Below, piece by piece: positions 54,928 to 63,321 of a stretch of DNA of 64,000 bases; position 1 is the stretch's first letter; each line of letters begins with the position of its first letter. Below the pieces are notes generated by a model. The model saw only the letters and a list, made by a program, of their open reading frames with translations, did no database searches and had not been told where the DNA came from. Origin of the DNA: Acidovorax sp. DW039 (GTDB lineage: Bacteria; Pseudomonadota; Gammaproteobacteria; Burkholderiales; Burkholderiaceae_C). The stretch is taken from assembly GCF_037101375.1 (NCBI RefSeq), contig NZ_AP029019.1:3820001-3884000 (forward strand), given 5' to 3'. A program made the translations under genes and the position numbers.

Positions 54928-55296
54928 ATGTCCATGCCACGCACCTTATCCATCTGGCGCCTTGTGCGCCTGTGGGTGCTGGCGTGGTTTGTCGGCTCCA
55001 TCGGAGTGTCCGTGGCATCGCCACTGGTGCACCCACAGTCGCTAGAGGTCGTTTGCTCGGGCTCGGGCGCCATCAAGTGGCTGGTGCAAACCGACGACGG
55101 AGCGGTCGAGATGGGCGCGACAGGCATGGACTGCCCTTTGTGTGCGCAGGCCAACGGGGCCCCGCCACCGTCCCCCGCCCAACCCCCACTGCCCACCAGC
55201 CCGCTGGCCCACGCGGTGCAACCGGTGCCCGCAGCGCGCATCGCCGCAGCCACAGCGGCGCCGCTGCCAGCGCGCGGCCCACCCTCTCTCCTCTGA
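54928..55296 (+). CDS. DUF2946 family small secreted protein
   Basis: A 122-residue protein with an N-terminal hydrophobic segment (LVRLWVLAWFVGSIGVSVASP), then LEVVCSGSGAIKWLV and GMDCPLCAQANGAPP, the Cys pairs characteristic of DUF2946, and a Pro/Ala-rich tail. Such proteins are often encoded just before TonB-dependent receptors and are suspected to bind metal, perhaps copper. The next gene is such a receptor 146 nt on. An ATG two codons later is an alternative start. Confidence 0.75.
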   Translation: MSMPRTLSIWRLVRLWVLAWFVGSIGVSVASPLVHPQSLEVVCSGSGAIKWLVQTDDGAVEMGATGMDCPLCAQANGAPPPSPAQPPLPTSPLAHAVQPVPAARIAAATAAPLPARGPPSLL

Positions 55297-55442
55297 TCCG
55301 TTCGCTTTCTGCGTGCGCCTGACGGCATTGCCGTGGGGGTACGCAGGTCTTCGTTCGTTTGCACGGCAGCTCCCTACAACAAACCCGGTAGCCATTCTGG
55401 GCGCCGCTGGTGGCTGCACTGCCGTTTTCAGAGTGCCTCTTC

Positions 55443-57650
55443 ATGCCTTCCCTTACTTCGCGCCGCGCTGCGGCTTTCCCGTGCCTGCCCCTTTCACCTC
55501 TTTGCCTGGGGGTGCTCGCCACCTGCGCGTTGGCCGCAGTGCCAGCCCAAGCACAAACTCCTGATGCCCCCATGCTGAAGACGGTGGAGGTGGTGGAACC
55601 CGCCACCTCCTCCAACGGCAAGCTCAGCCTGGACATCCCCGTAGACACCGGCAGCCGCCTGGGCCTGACAGCGCGTGAAAACCCAGCATCTGTCACCGTA
55701 GTGGACCGATCCACCATCGATGCACGCGGCGCGCAGAACACGCAAGAGATCCTGCGGGCCATCCCTGGCGTAGTGGCGCACAACGCGCCCGGCTCTATGG
55801 CCGCGCACTACCGGGGCTTCACGGCCAACTCGGTGGCTCAGCTCTACAACGGCATCAACCCGCAGTACGGCAGCGCCACCCGTGCGGTCGATAGCTGGAT
55901 CTACGACCGCGTGGAGGCCATCGGCGGCGCCTCCAGCTTCCTGTACGGCTCGGGCGGCGTGGGCGGCTCCATCAACTACATCACCAAGTCGGCCGAGCGC
56001 AGCGACTTTGCCGAAGGACAGTTGCGCCTGGGCTCGTACGGACTCAAAGAGGTGTCCGTAGGGCTGAACCGCCGCATTGCTGGCGGCGAGCAAGGCGCGA
56101 GCCCCGCACACTATGCGCGCATCGACATCAACCACCGCGACGCAGGCAGCTGGACTCACGGCACCCAAACCCAGGCCACACAACTGGCGACCTCCCTTCT
56201 GTCCGACCTGGGCGGTGGCCTCACCCACACGCTGGCCTACGAGTACCAGAAGGACCATGTGGATCGCCCCTACTGGGGCACACCGGTGCTGAACCCCGCT
56301 GTGGGCGCTCTGGCCATAGACCCAGGAACGCGTTTTCAAAACTACAACAGCGCTGACGGCATGTATGAGCATCGCGTGCAGTGGCTGCGCTCTGTCGCGC
56401 ATTGGCGCATGTCCGATGCGCTGCAGTTCAAGAACACGTTCTATGTGTACGACGCGCTGCGCGACTACCGCAACGTCGAGATCTACACCTTCAACGCCGC
56501 CAACACCGCCGTCACCCGCACCTCGCCTTACCTGCAGCGGCACGACCAGACGCTGGTGGGTGACCGACTGGAAGGCACGTACCAAAGCCAGCTGGCAGGC
56601 AAGAAAAGCGACTGGGCTTTTGGCATGGACGTAAGCGTGAACAAGCAGACGCGTTTTCCGTTCGGCCCCTCGGTCACCGTGAGCACAGTCAATCCGTACA
56701 ACTTCACCACCGAGAACTTCTTCGACATTCCTGGCATGTCGCCAGCCCTGACCCCTGACAAAGACAACAAGATCACCAACACCGCGCTGTATCTGGAAAA
56801 CCGCACGGTGGTTGCGTCGGGGGTCAATTTGGTCACCGCACTGCGGCATGAACGCATTGCACTGGACCTGGTGAACCGCCGCGCCATCACAGCCACTGCG
56901 CCCGCCACTTTCAGCCGCAGCTACAGCCCCACCACGGGCCGTCTGGCGGCGGTGTGGGACATTGCTCCCGGCGCCAACCTGTATGCGCAAGCCTCCAACG
57001 CCGCGGATCCACCGTCGGGCTCGCTGGCGTCGGCTTCGTTTGCCGATGTGCGCAACAACAGCGAACTGACCACGGGTCGTCAGATCGAGGTGGGCAGCAA
57101 GTTCGACTTCTGGGGTGGCAAGGGCAGCGCCACGGTGGCGGTGTTTGACATCCGCCGCAAGAACATCGCATCGCAAGACCCATCCAACCCGAACCTCACG
57201 GTGCTGGTGGGCGAGCAGTCGTCCAAAGGCATCGAACTGGCAGCAGGCATTCGCCCCACTCCGCAATGGCAACTGCAGGGCAACCTGTCGCTGATCCGCG
57301 CGCGGTATGAGAACTTTGTACAGGGCGGGGTATCGCGCGCGGGCAACGTGCCGCAGCTGGTTCCACAGCAAGTGGCCAATCTGTGGGCGTCGTATGCCAT
57401 CACCCCCACAGTGATTGCCAGCGCGGGGCTGCGCCATGTAGGCAAGGTGTATGGCAACGCCGCCAACACCAAGTTCTGGCCCTCCTACACGCTGCTGGAC
57501 CTGGGTCTGGCGTGGAAGATCAATCACACCACCACCCTCACCACCCGCGTGCGCAACGCCACTGACCGCACCTACGCAGAAGAGACACGGGACCAGGTCT
57601 ACCTGGGCGCGCCACGCACGCTGGACGTGGCACTGCACACCGCGTTTTAA
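55443..57650 (+). CDS. TonB-dependent siderophore-type receptor
   Basis: A 735-residue outer-membrane receptor with a signal peptide ending VPAQAQ. The plug domain (about residues 60-190) has ENPASVTVVDRSTIDARGAQNTQEILRAIPGV split by residue 100, and AIGGASSFLYGSGGVGGSINYITK. The barrel ends in RTLDVALHTAF with terminal Phe. It is most like ferric-siderophore receptors. No convincing Fur box lies in the 146 bp upstream. It is followed 15 nt later by a PepSY membrane protein. Confidence 0.92.
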   Translation: MPSLTSRRAAAFPCLPLSPLCLGVLATCALAAVPAQAQTPDAPMLKTVEVVEPATSSNGKLSLDIPVDTGSRLGLTARENPASVTVVDRSTIDARGAQNTQEILRAIPGVVAHNAPGSMAAHYRGFTANSVAQLYNGINPQYGSATRAVDSWIYDRVEAIGGASSFLYGSGGVGGSINYITKSAERSDFAEGQLRLGSYGLKEVSVGLNRRIAGGEQGASPAHYARIDINHRDAGSWTHGTQTQATQLATSLLSDLGGGLTHTLAYEYQKDHVDRPYWGTPVLNPAVGALAIDPGTRFQNYNSADGMYEHRVQWLRSVAHWRMSDALQFKNTFYVYDALRDYRNVEIYTFNAANTAVTRTSPYLQRHDQTLVGDRLEGTYQSQLAGKKSDWAFGMDVSVNKQTRFPFGPSVTVSTVNPYNFTTENFFDIPGMSPALTPDKDNKITNTALYLENRTVVASGVNLVTALRHERIALDLVNRRAITATAPATFSRSYSPTTGRLAAVWDIAPGANLYAQASNAADPPSGSLASASFADVRNNSELTTGRQIEVGSKFDFWGGKGSATVAVFDIRRKNIASQDPSNPNLTVLVGEQSSKGIELAAGIRPTPQWQLQGNLSLIRARYENFVQGGVSRAGNVPQLVPQQVANLWASYAITPTVIASAGLRHVGKVYGNAANTKFWPSYTLLDLGLAWKINHTTTLTTRVRNATDRTYAEETRDQVYLGAPRTLDVALHTAF

Positions 57651-57665
57651 GGACAAGGGGTCACC

Positions 57666-59363
57666 ATGCGGCACGCCAAACGCTGGCTCTATCTGGCTCA
57701 TCGCTGGCTGGGGGTGCTGTTGTGCAGCTTCTTCGCCATGTGGTTCATCTCCGGCTTGGTGATGATGTATGTGGGCTACCCCAAGCTCACGCACACCGAG
57801 CGTCTGGAGCACCTGCGCCCCCTGCGGGATGTCCCCATAGCGCTGGAGCCCGCGCAGGCCCTGCAAGCGGCTGGCGTGTCAGGCCCACTGCAAGAGCTGC
57901 GCCTGACGGTGGCCAGCGGCGGGCGTGCCGTGTACCTTGCTACGCCTGCTGCGCCCGACGAGGGCATACCTGGCAAACGCCTTCGCAACGCAGCCCCGTT
58001 GGTCATCGACGCCAACACCGGCGCTGCGCTGCGTAAGGTGACGGCCGAGTACGCCATGGCTTCGGCCCACGCTTTTTCTGCTGCCAGCGCTGAGGGGGTC
58101 GCGCCACGCTATTTGGGACGGGTTGACGAAGACGCGTTTACCCATTCTCGGGCGCTGGACATACACCGCCCCCTGCATGTGCTGACCTTGGCCGATCAGG
58201 CAGACACTTGGCTCTACGTTTCGGGCACCACGGGCGAAGTGGTGCGCGATGCACCGCGCACCGAGCGGCTGTGGAACTACGTGGGTGCTTGGATCCATTG
58301 GCTCTACCCCCTGCGCGGCAACGCCTTCAACACCTACTGGGCCGACATCGTGAACTGGCTGTCCATCGCAGGCACGGTACTGGCGCTGTCGGGTACGGTG
58401 GTTGGCGTGCTACGCTGGCGCTTTGCGGGGCCAAGCTACAAAAGCGGCGCCCGCTCGCCCTACCCCGGGGCCATGCTGCGCTGGCACCATACAGTGGGTC
58501 TGCTGTTTGCGCTGGTCACCATCACCTGGATCTTCAGCGGCCTCATGTCCATGAACCCCTGGAAGATGTTTGACAGCGGCGCCCCCGCCTTGCGCACTGC
58601 AGCCATGCATGGCGGGCCGCTGCAGATCACCCCCATGGCGAGCAACCCGATGGCTTCGGTGCAGGCCCTGCTAGCCAGCGCCTCACCCAACACCCGTGAG
58701 CTGCGCTGGGCGCGCACGGCAGGCTACCCCCTAGTGCAAGCCTGGACCCCCACGGGAGCGCCTACCGTGCTGCATGCCGCCACGGCACAGCGCCACCTGC
58801 TCACGCCCGAAACCCTGTCCACTGCCGCCGCACGCCTGCTGGATGCACCGGTGCAGCGCACCGTCACCCTGACGGATTACGACCTGCACTACTACGACCG
58901 CGCCGCCCACACCATGACTGGCGGCACTGACAAGCCCCTGCCCGTGCTGCGTGTGGTGTTTGCCGATGCGCATGCCACCTGGGTGCACATTGACCCCCAC
59001 ACGGGTGCCGTGCTGGGCCGCACAGACAGCCACCGACGCACCAGCCGCTGGCTGTTTGGCATGCTGCACAGTTGGGATTGGCTGCCTCTGCTGGAACGCC
59101 GCCCCCTGTGGGACGCCGTGATGATCTTGCTGTCCCTGGGTGGCGCGGCCCTGAGCCTGACCGGCGTGGTAGTAGGCTGGCGCAGACTAAAGCTCAAGGT
59201 GCGTACCTGGAGCCTGCCACGGCGAAGCCCTGGGAGTTTTCTGCTTACCAAAAGTGTTTCTAATGGTTACACTGCAACCGGCTCGTCCGTGCACCCCGGT
59301 GCCAGGGCGTCTGCCCCACAGTCCAAAGCCCCAGGCTTCATCCATCAGAGAAAAACACGATGA
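57666..59363 (+). CDS. PepSY-associated transmembrane protein (possible ferric reductase)
   Basis: A 565-residue inner-membrane protein with four helices: residues 14-36 (WLGVLLCSFFAMWFISGLVMM), about 230-252, about 278-300 (TVGLLFALVTITWIFSGL) and about 475-500. Conserved His/Trp pairs (YLAHRWLG, WIHWLYPLRG, RWHHTVGLL, MLHSWDWLPLL) flank the helices, as in PepSY-TM proteins encoded with siderophore receptors and thought to reduce ferric complexes. The last 45 residues look unstructured. The stop overlaps the next small gene by 4 nt. Confidence 0.85.
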   Translation: MRHAKRWLYLAHRWLGVLLCSFFAMWFISGLVMMYVGYPKLTHTERLEHLRPLRDVPIALEPAQALQAAGVSGPLQELRLTVASGGRAVYLATPAAPDEGIPGKRLRNAAPLVIDANTGAALRKVTAEYAMASAHAFSAASAEGVAPRYLGRVDEDAFTHSRALDIHRPLHVLTLADQADTWLYVSGTTGEVVRDAPRTERLWNYVGAWIHWLYPLRGNAFNTYWADIVNWLSIAGTVLALSGTVVGVLRWRFAGPSYKSGARSPYPGAMLRWHHTVGLLFALVTITWIFSGLMSMNPWKMFDSGAPALRTAAMHGGPLQITPMASNPMASVQALLASASPNTRELRWARTAGYPLVQAWTPTGAPTVLHAATAQRHLLTPETLSTAAARLLDAPVQRTVTLTDYDLHYYDRAAHTMTGGTDKPLPVLRVVFADAHATWVHIDPHTGAVLGRTDSHRRTSRWLFGMLHSWDWLPLLERRPLWDAVMILLSLGGAALSLTGVVVGWRRLKLKVRTWSLPRRSPGSFLLTKSVSNGYTATGSSVHPGARASAPQSKAPGFIHQRKTR

Positions 59364-59677
59364 AAAAAATCACCACTTTCACAGCCGCCGTGCTCATGAC
59401 CCTGGCAGCGGGCGTTGCCATCGCCCAGGGTGGCTACAACCGCCCACCCGCAGGAGACAAGCAATATGCCCAGTGCCTGACATACGCTGACCGTTTGTAC
59501 GAGGGCGGCAATGAGCCAAGCCCTGTCAAAGGTCAAACCAAGGCACAGGCTTGGTGCACCTGCATGTGGAATGAAACACCCGATGACTTCAAGGGCAACC
59601 TGGTGAAGTTTGCGGAAACCCGCAAGGGCAAGGAAACCAACAAGCTGTGCGAAAAGCACTCTGACTGGAGCGAGTGA
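59360..59677 (+). CDS. Small periplasmic four-cysteine protein, unknown
   Basis: A 105-residue protein starting MKKITTFTAAVLMTLAAGVA with a signal peptide cleaved near IAQ. The mature part has four cysteines (QYAQCLTYADRL, AWCTCMWNETPDDF, NKLCEKHSDW), a spacing compatible with two disulphides or a metal site. I recognise no family. It overlaps the PepSY gene end and is followed by a strong terminator, so it closes the TonB/PepSY operon. Confidence 0.75.
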   Translation: MKKITTFTAAVLMTLAAGVAIAQGGYNRPPAGDKQYAQCLTYADRLYEGGNEPSPVKGQTKAQAWCTCMWNETPDDFKGNLVKFAETRKGKETNKLCEKHSDWSE

Positions 59678-59706
59678 GAGCGTTTCCACACAGACGGGAA
59701 TGAATC

Positions 59707-59734
59707 AAAAAAGTCGCCTTCAGGCGACTTTTTT
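59707..59734 (+). terminator. Rho-independent terminator after the TonB/PepSY operon
   Basis: AAAAAAGTCGCC, TTCA loop, GGCGACTTTTTT followed by further T's: a 12-bp stem ending in a U-tract 30 nt after the small-protein stop. The A-run side makes it usable from both strands, relevant to the convergent permease gene ending at 59781. Confidence 0.92.
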
Positions 59735-59780
59735 TGTTGGAACCTTGTGCGGCGTAGGTAGACGCCCCGCATCCCGAAAA

Positions 59781-61451
59781 TCAGCCTTTGCTGCGCAATG
59801 TGCGGCTCAGCAAGATCACCGGCACCAACCCCACCGCCACCAGCGCCAGCGAGGGCAAGGCCGCTTCGCCCAGCCGCTCATCACGTGCGAGCTGGTAGGC
59901 CACCACGGCCAGGGTGTCGCTGTTGAAGGGGCGCAGCACCATGGTGGCGGGCAGCTCCTTCATCACATCCACAAACACCAGCAGCGCTGCCGCCGCGGTG
60001 GAACGGCGCAGCAAAGGCCAATGCACGCGGGCCAGCAAACCGGCGCTGCCGGTGCCCAGCATGCGGGCGGAGTCGTCCAGGCTGAGGGGGATGCGGGCAT
60101 ATCCGCTTTGCATGGACTGCAAGGCCACCGCGCAGAAGCGCACCAGGTAGGCCCACACGATGCCCACCACCGTGGCCGTGACCAGGGCACCCACACCCCA
60201 CTGCGGCATAGCCGCCTGCAGCCAGCCCACAGGCAGCAGCAGGCCCACCACAATCACGGCTCCAGGCACCGCGTAGCCCACGCTGGCCAGTTGCACCACC
60301 CCCCGGGTGATGCGATCAGGGTTGCGGCGCACGGCAAACGCCAGCACCAGCGCCAGGGCCACTGCAATGGCAGCCGTGATGCCCCCGAGCCGCACGCTGT
60401 TGCCAGCCCACTCCACAAACCGGTCCCAGGGCAACACCGACCAGTCGGCCGCCAGCGGGCGCAGCATGAAAGCCACCGGGGCCACAAAACCCATGACCAC
60501 AGGCACAGCGCACAGCAGCCAGGCCACCCAGCGGGGTGCACCACGCAACACCAGGGGTTGCGCCTCAGACGAACCCGCGCGCCCCACCCCGCCCGCCGCA
60601 AACCGCATGCGCTTTTGGGCCCGGTGCTCCAGGTGCAGCAAGGCCAGCACCACCACCAGCAACATGGTGGCCAGTTGCGCGGCAGCCAGCCGGTTGTCCA
60701 TGGACAGCCAGGCCTTGTAGATGCCGGTGGTAAAGGTCTGGATACCGAAATAGCTCGACACACCAAAGTCAGCCAAGGTCTCCATCAGCACCAGCGCCAC
60801 ACCGGCAGCCACTGCGGGGCGCGCCAGTGGCAGCGCCACGGTGCGAATGCGGCGCGGCAGCGGGGCACCCAACAGGCGGGCGGCTTCCATCAGCTGCGCA
60901 GCCCGCTCCCCCAGTGCGGTGCGGGCCAGCAAATACACGTAGGGGTAGAGGGAAAAGATGAACACCCACACGGCACCGCCCAGGCTGCGCACTTCGGGCA
61001 GCAGTCGGCCTTCCAGGCCAAAGGTGTTGCGCAAGCCCACCTGCAGCGGGCCGCTGAACTGAAGGAAGTCTGTGTACGCATAGGCCGTGACATAGGCAGG
61101 CATGGCCAGGGGCAGCAGCAACAGCCATTCAAACGTGCGCCGCCCCGGGAAATCAAACAGCGTGACCGCCGCCGCCGCCCCGGTGCCCACAGCCGCGGCC
61201 CCCAATGCCACCAGCACGCTCAGCCACAGCGTGGTGCCTGTGTAGCGCGGCAGCACAGTGGCCGCCATCTCACGCAAGATGCTCCCGGCCTGCGCATCGG
61301 TCTGGCCAAACGGTAGCCAGGAGGCCAGCACGGCCAGCACCGGCAGGGCCAGAACACCTGCCAGCACAATCAAAGCCAGGGAACGGAAGGCAAAAGGATG
61401 GCGGCGCAAGACGGGCACTCGTTCAGAAGGGGGGTGAATAGGCTGCGCCAC
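59781..61451 (-). CDS. Fe(III) ABC transporter permease (FbpB-like, fused double permease)
   Basis: A 556-residue protein with about twelve membrane helices in two homologous halves, each with an EAA-type loop (AAQLMEAARLLGAPLPRRIRTV and SLDDSARMLGTGSAGLLARVHWP, split here by half). This is the FbpB/SfuB/ThiP layout. The start is a GTG at 61451 with AGGA six bases upstream; the frame stays open to 61520 but that extension lacks membrane or family features. It is divergent from the matching ATPase. No binding protein (FbpA) is in the window. Confidence 0.88.
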   Translation of the reverse strand: MAQPIHPPSERVPVLRRHPFAFRSLALIVLAGVLALPVLAVLASWLPFGQTDAQAGSILREMAATVLPRYTGTTLWLSVLVALGAAAVGTGAAAAVTLFDFPGRRTFEWLLLLPLAMPAYVTAYAYTDFLQFSGPLQVGLRNTFGLEGRLLPEVRSLGGAVWVFIFSLYPYVYLLARTALGERAAQLMEAARLLGAPLPRRIRTVALPLARPAVAAGVALVLMETLADFGVSSYFGIQTFTTGIYKAWLSMDNRLAAAQLATMLLVVVLALLHLEHRAQKRMRFAAGGVGRAGSSEAQPLVLRGAPRWVAWLLCAVPVVMGFVAPVAFMLRPLAADWSVLPWDRFVEWAGNSVRLGGITAAIAVALALVLAFAVRRNPDRITRGVVQLASVGYAVPGAVIVVGLLLPVGWLQAAMPQWGVGALVTATVVGIVWAYLVRFCAVALQSMQSGYARIPLSLDDSARMLGTGSAGLLARVHWPLLRRSTAAAALLVFVDVMKELPATMVLRPFNSDTLAVVAYQLARDERLGEAALPSLALVAVGLVPVILLSRTLRSKG

Positions 61452-61485
61452 GGCAGGTCCTAGCCCTTGCCGCAAGGCATTGGAT

Positions 61486-61504
61486 GCAAATGCGAATTTT
61501 AAGC
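61486..61504. promoter_or_regulatory. Fur-box-like site between permease and ATPase genes
   Basis: GCAAATGCGAATTTTAAGC matches 11 of 19 positions of the classical Fur palindrome, and AATGC-N9-GCATT is a symmetric pair across it. It sits in the 82-bp AT-rich gap between the divergent Fe(III) permease and ATPase genes, where iron control would be expected. Confidence 0.4.
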
Positions 61505-61533
61505 ATTCACGCCCTGCCACCTAGAATGGCGGG

Positions 61534-62598
61534 ATGTTCCTAGAGGTCTCCCAACTTGAAGTGCGCTACCCCGGCCGCGCACAAGCCGCCGTGCAAGGCG
61601 TTTCGCTGGGTTTGCATGCAGGCGATATTGGCGTGCTGATTGGCCCCTCGGGCTGCGGCAAAACCACGCTGCTGCGGGCTGTGGCCGGGCTGGAGCCCGT
61701 ATCTGGCGGAGAGATCCGCCTGACCAAGAACGTGGTCAGCAGCGCCCAGCGCAGCGTTCCGCCTGAGCAGCGGCGCATTGGCATGGTGTTCCAGGACTAC
61801 GCGCTGTTCCCGCATCTTTCGGTCGGTCGCAACGTGGCCTTTGGCATCCACCAGCTGCCCCGCGCGGAGCAGGCAGCGCGCGTGGCAGAAGTGCTGGAAC
61901 TGGTGGGCCTGGCGGGCAGCGAGCACCGCTACCCGCACGAGCTTTCTGGCGGCCAGCAGCAGCGTGTGGCCCTGGCGCGTGCGCTGGCACCACGCCCCCA
62001 GCTCATGCTGCTGGACGAGCCCTTTTCCAACCTGGACGTGGACCTGCGGGAACGCCTGGCCCATGAGGTGCGCGGCATTCTCAAGGCGGCAGGGGCCACG
62101 GCCCTGTTCGTCACGCACGACCAGTTCGAGGCGTTTGCGATTGGCGATGTGATTGGCGTGATGCACGACGGCCATCTGCACCAGTGGGACGATGCCTACA
62201 CCCTGTACCACCGCCCCGCCACACGTTTTGTGGCCGACTTCATCGGCCACGGTGTGTTTGCCCCCGCCACGCTGGTGCAACGGGGCAGCAACGTGGTGGC
62301 ACAAACCCCATTGGGCGAGTTGACTGACCTGGCCGAATGTCCCCTGCCTGGCAGCTACCCCGGCGGCGAATGCGATGTGCTGCTCAGGGCCGACGACATC
62401 GTGCACGACGACCAGGCCCCCGTGCAGGCCCGCATCGTGCGCAAAGCGTTTCGCGGATCCGAGTTTCTGTACACGCTGGAGCTGGACAGCGGCCTGCAGG
62501 TGATGGCCCATGTGCCCAGCCACCATGACCACGCCGTGGGCGAGCGCATCGGCATCCGCGCGCAGGTCGACCATGTGGTGACCTTTGCACGTGAGTAA
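61534..62598 (+). CDS. Fe(III) ABC transporter ATPase (FbpC-like)
   Basis: A 354-residue ATPase: Walker A GPSGCGKTT, Q-loop in FQDYALFPHL, signature LSGGQQQRVALARAL, Walker B LMLLDEPFSNLD, H-loop VTHDQFEAF, and a C-terminal TOBE/OB regulatory domain from about residue 235. The DLRERLAHEVR and FIGHGVFAPATL features place it with FbpC/PotA-type importers of ferric iron. It is the partner of the divergent double permease. Confidence 0.9.
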   Translation: MFLEVSQLEVRYPGRAQAAVQGVSLGLHAGDIGVLIGPSGCGKTTLLRAVAGLEPVSGGEIRLTKNVVSSAQRSVPPEQRRIGMVFQDYALFPHLSVGRNVAFGIHQLPRAEQAARVAEVLELVGLAGSEHRYPHELSGGQQQRVALARALAPRPQLMLLDEPFSNLDVDLRERLAHEVRGILKAAGATALFVTHDQFEAFAIGDVIGVMHDGHLHQWDDAYTLYHRPATRFVADFIGHGVFAPATLVQRGSNVVAQTPLGELTDLAECPLPGSYPGGECDVLLRADDIVHDDQAPVQARIVRKAFRGSEFLYTLELDSGLQVMAHVPSHHDHAVGERIGIRAQVDHVVTFARE

Positions 62599-62717
62599 GA
62601 CGGCGAGCACCAGACGCCAGGCTCCGAATTTGCAACGGACTGATCTTGAAGCAAGCGCTGAATAGCTGCGTGTAGACTTTGGCCGAGCCTCTTGCGACAC
62701 CCAAGGTCTTAACCAGG

Positions 62718-63128
62718 ATGACAGAACTTCTTTTTTGGATCGTCGTGCACATGCTGCATGCAGCAGGCGGTCCCCTATATGCGCGGTTGTTTTGCAGGGC
62801 TGCAAAAAGAAAGCTGCGCAAACAAGGCTCAAGGCACTTTCGAGCCTTGTCAGTGTCTTGCAGTGTCCCTGACTACGAACTCATGAGAACACAAGCGCAA
62901 GTGCTGTGTGTCCAGGAGTCGTTCACGTTTGACGCGCACTTTGTCTTGCAATACCAGTGCATACGCATTCTGAAAAACACCCACGGTATCTATTTCTACT
63001 ATCGCTTCCAAAGCGATGGATCTGCGCTGATCAAACCTATTCCTGAAGGCTCGGCCAAGGTTCTTCTAAAAGGCAGGCCACCGCGGCGCCCAGCGCCACT
63101 GGCCGCAGTCGATTTCGCCCGGTCTTGA
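62718..63128 (+). CDS. Hypothetical protein, unknown
   Basis: A 136-residue protein starting MTELLFWIVVHMLHAAGG with a short CAGG ahead. It has one hydrophobic N-terminal segment, then a basic stretch (RAAKRKLRKQGSRHF) and a mixed domain with several Cys and Tyr residues (CIRILKNTHGIYFYYRF). No family is recognised. Codon use and GC content are lower than in neighbours, suggesting an acquired or orphan gene. A longer frame begins at 62679. Confidence 0.5.
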   Translation: MTELLFWIVVHMLHAAGGPLYARLFCRAAKRKLRKQGSRHFRALSVSCSVPDYELMRTQAQVLCVQESFTFDAHFVLQYQCIRILKNTHGIYFYYRFQSDGSALIKPIPEGSAKVLLKGRPPRRPAPLAAVDFARS

Positions 63129-63321
63129 GCCGACCGATCCCATTGCAATGCCAACGGGATTGACTCAGCCAAAAGAAAACAAATTGTCACAAATGGCAGG
63201 CCCAATACCTCTGGGCGATGTTGCCCGTTGAGCCCCCTGTCTGCACACCACAGTGCTGGCGCCCAGCCTGCTGCCACCAGCGGCAGAGCGATGCGCCTCA
63301 AGGGGAGCGAAAGCACCTGCC

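Noticed and set aside
55297-55442. Possible Fur box or cobalamin riboswitch before the TonB receptor
   Set aside because: No 19-bp Fur-like palindrome and no recognisable B12-box or riboswitch core could be found by eye.
55494-57866. 790-residue minus-strand frame opposite the TonB receptor
   Set aside because: Antisense shadow; the receptor strand has signal peptide, plug motifs and terminal Phe.
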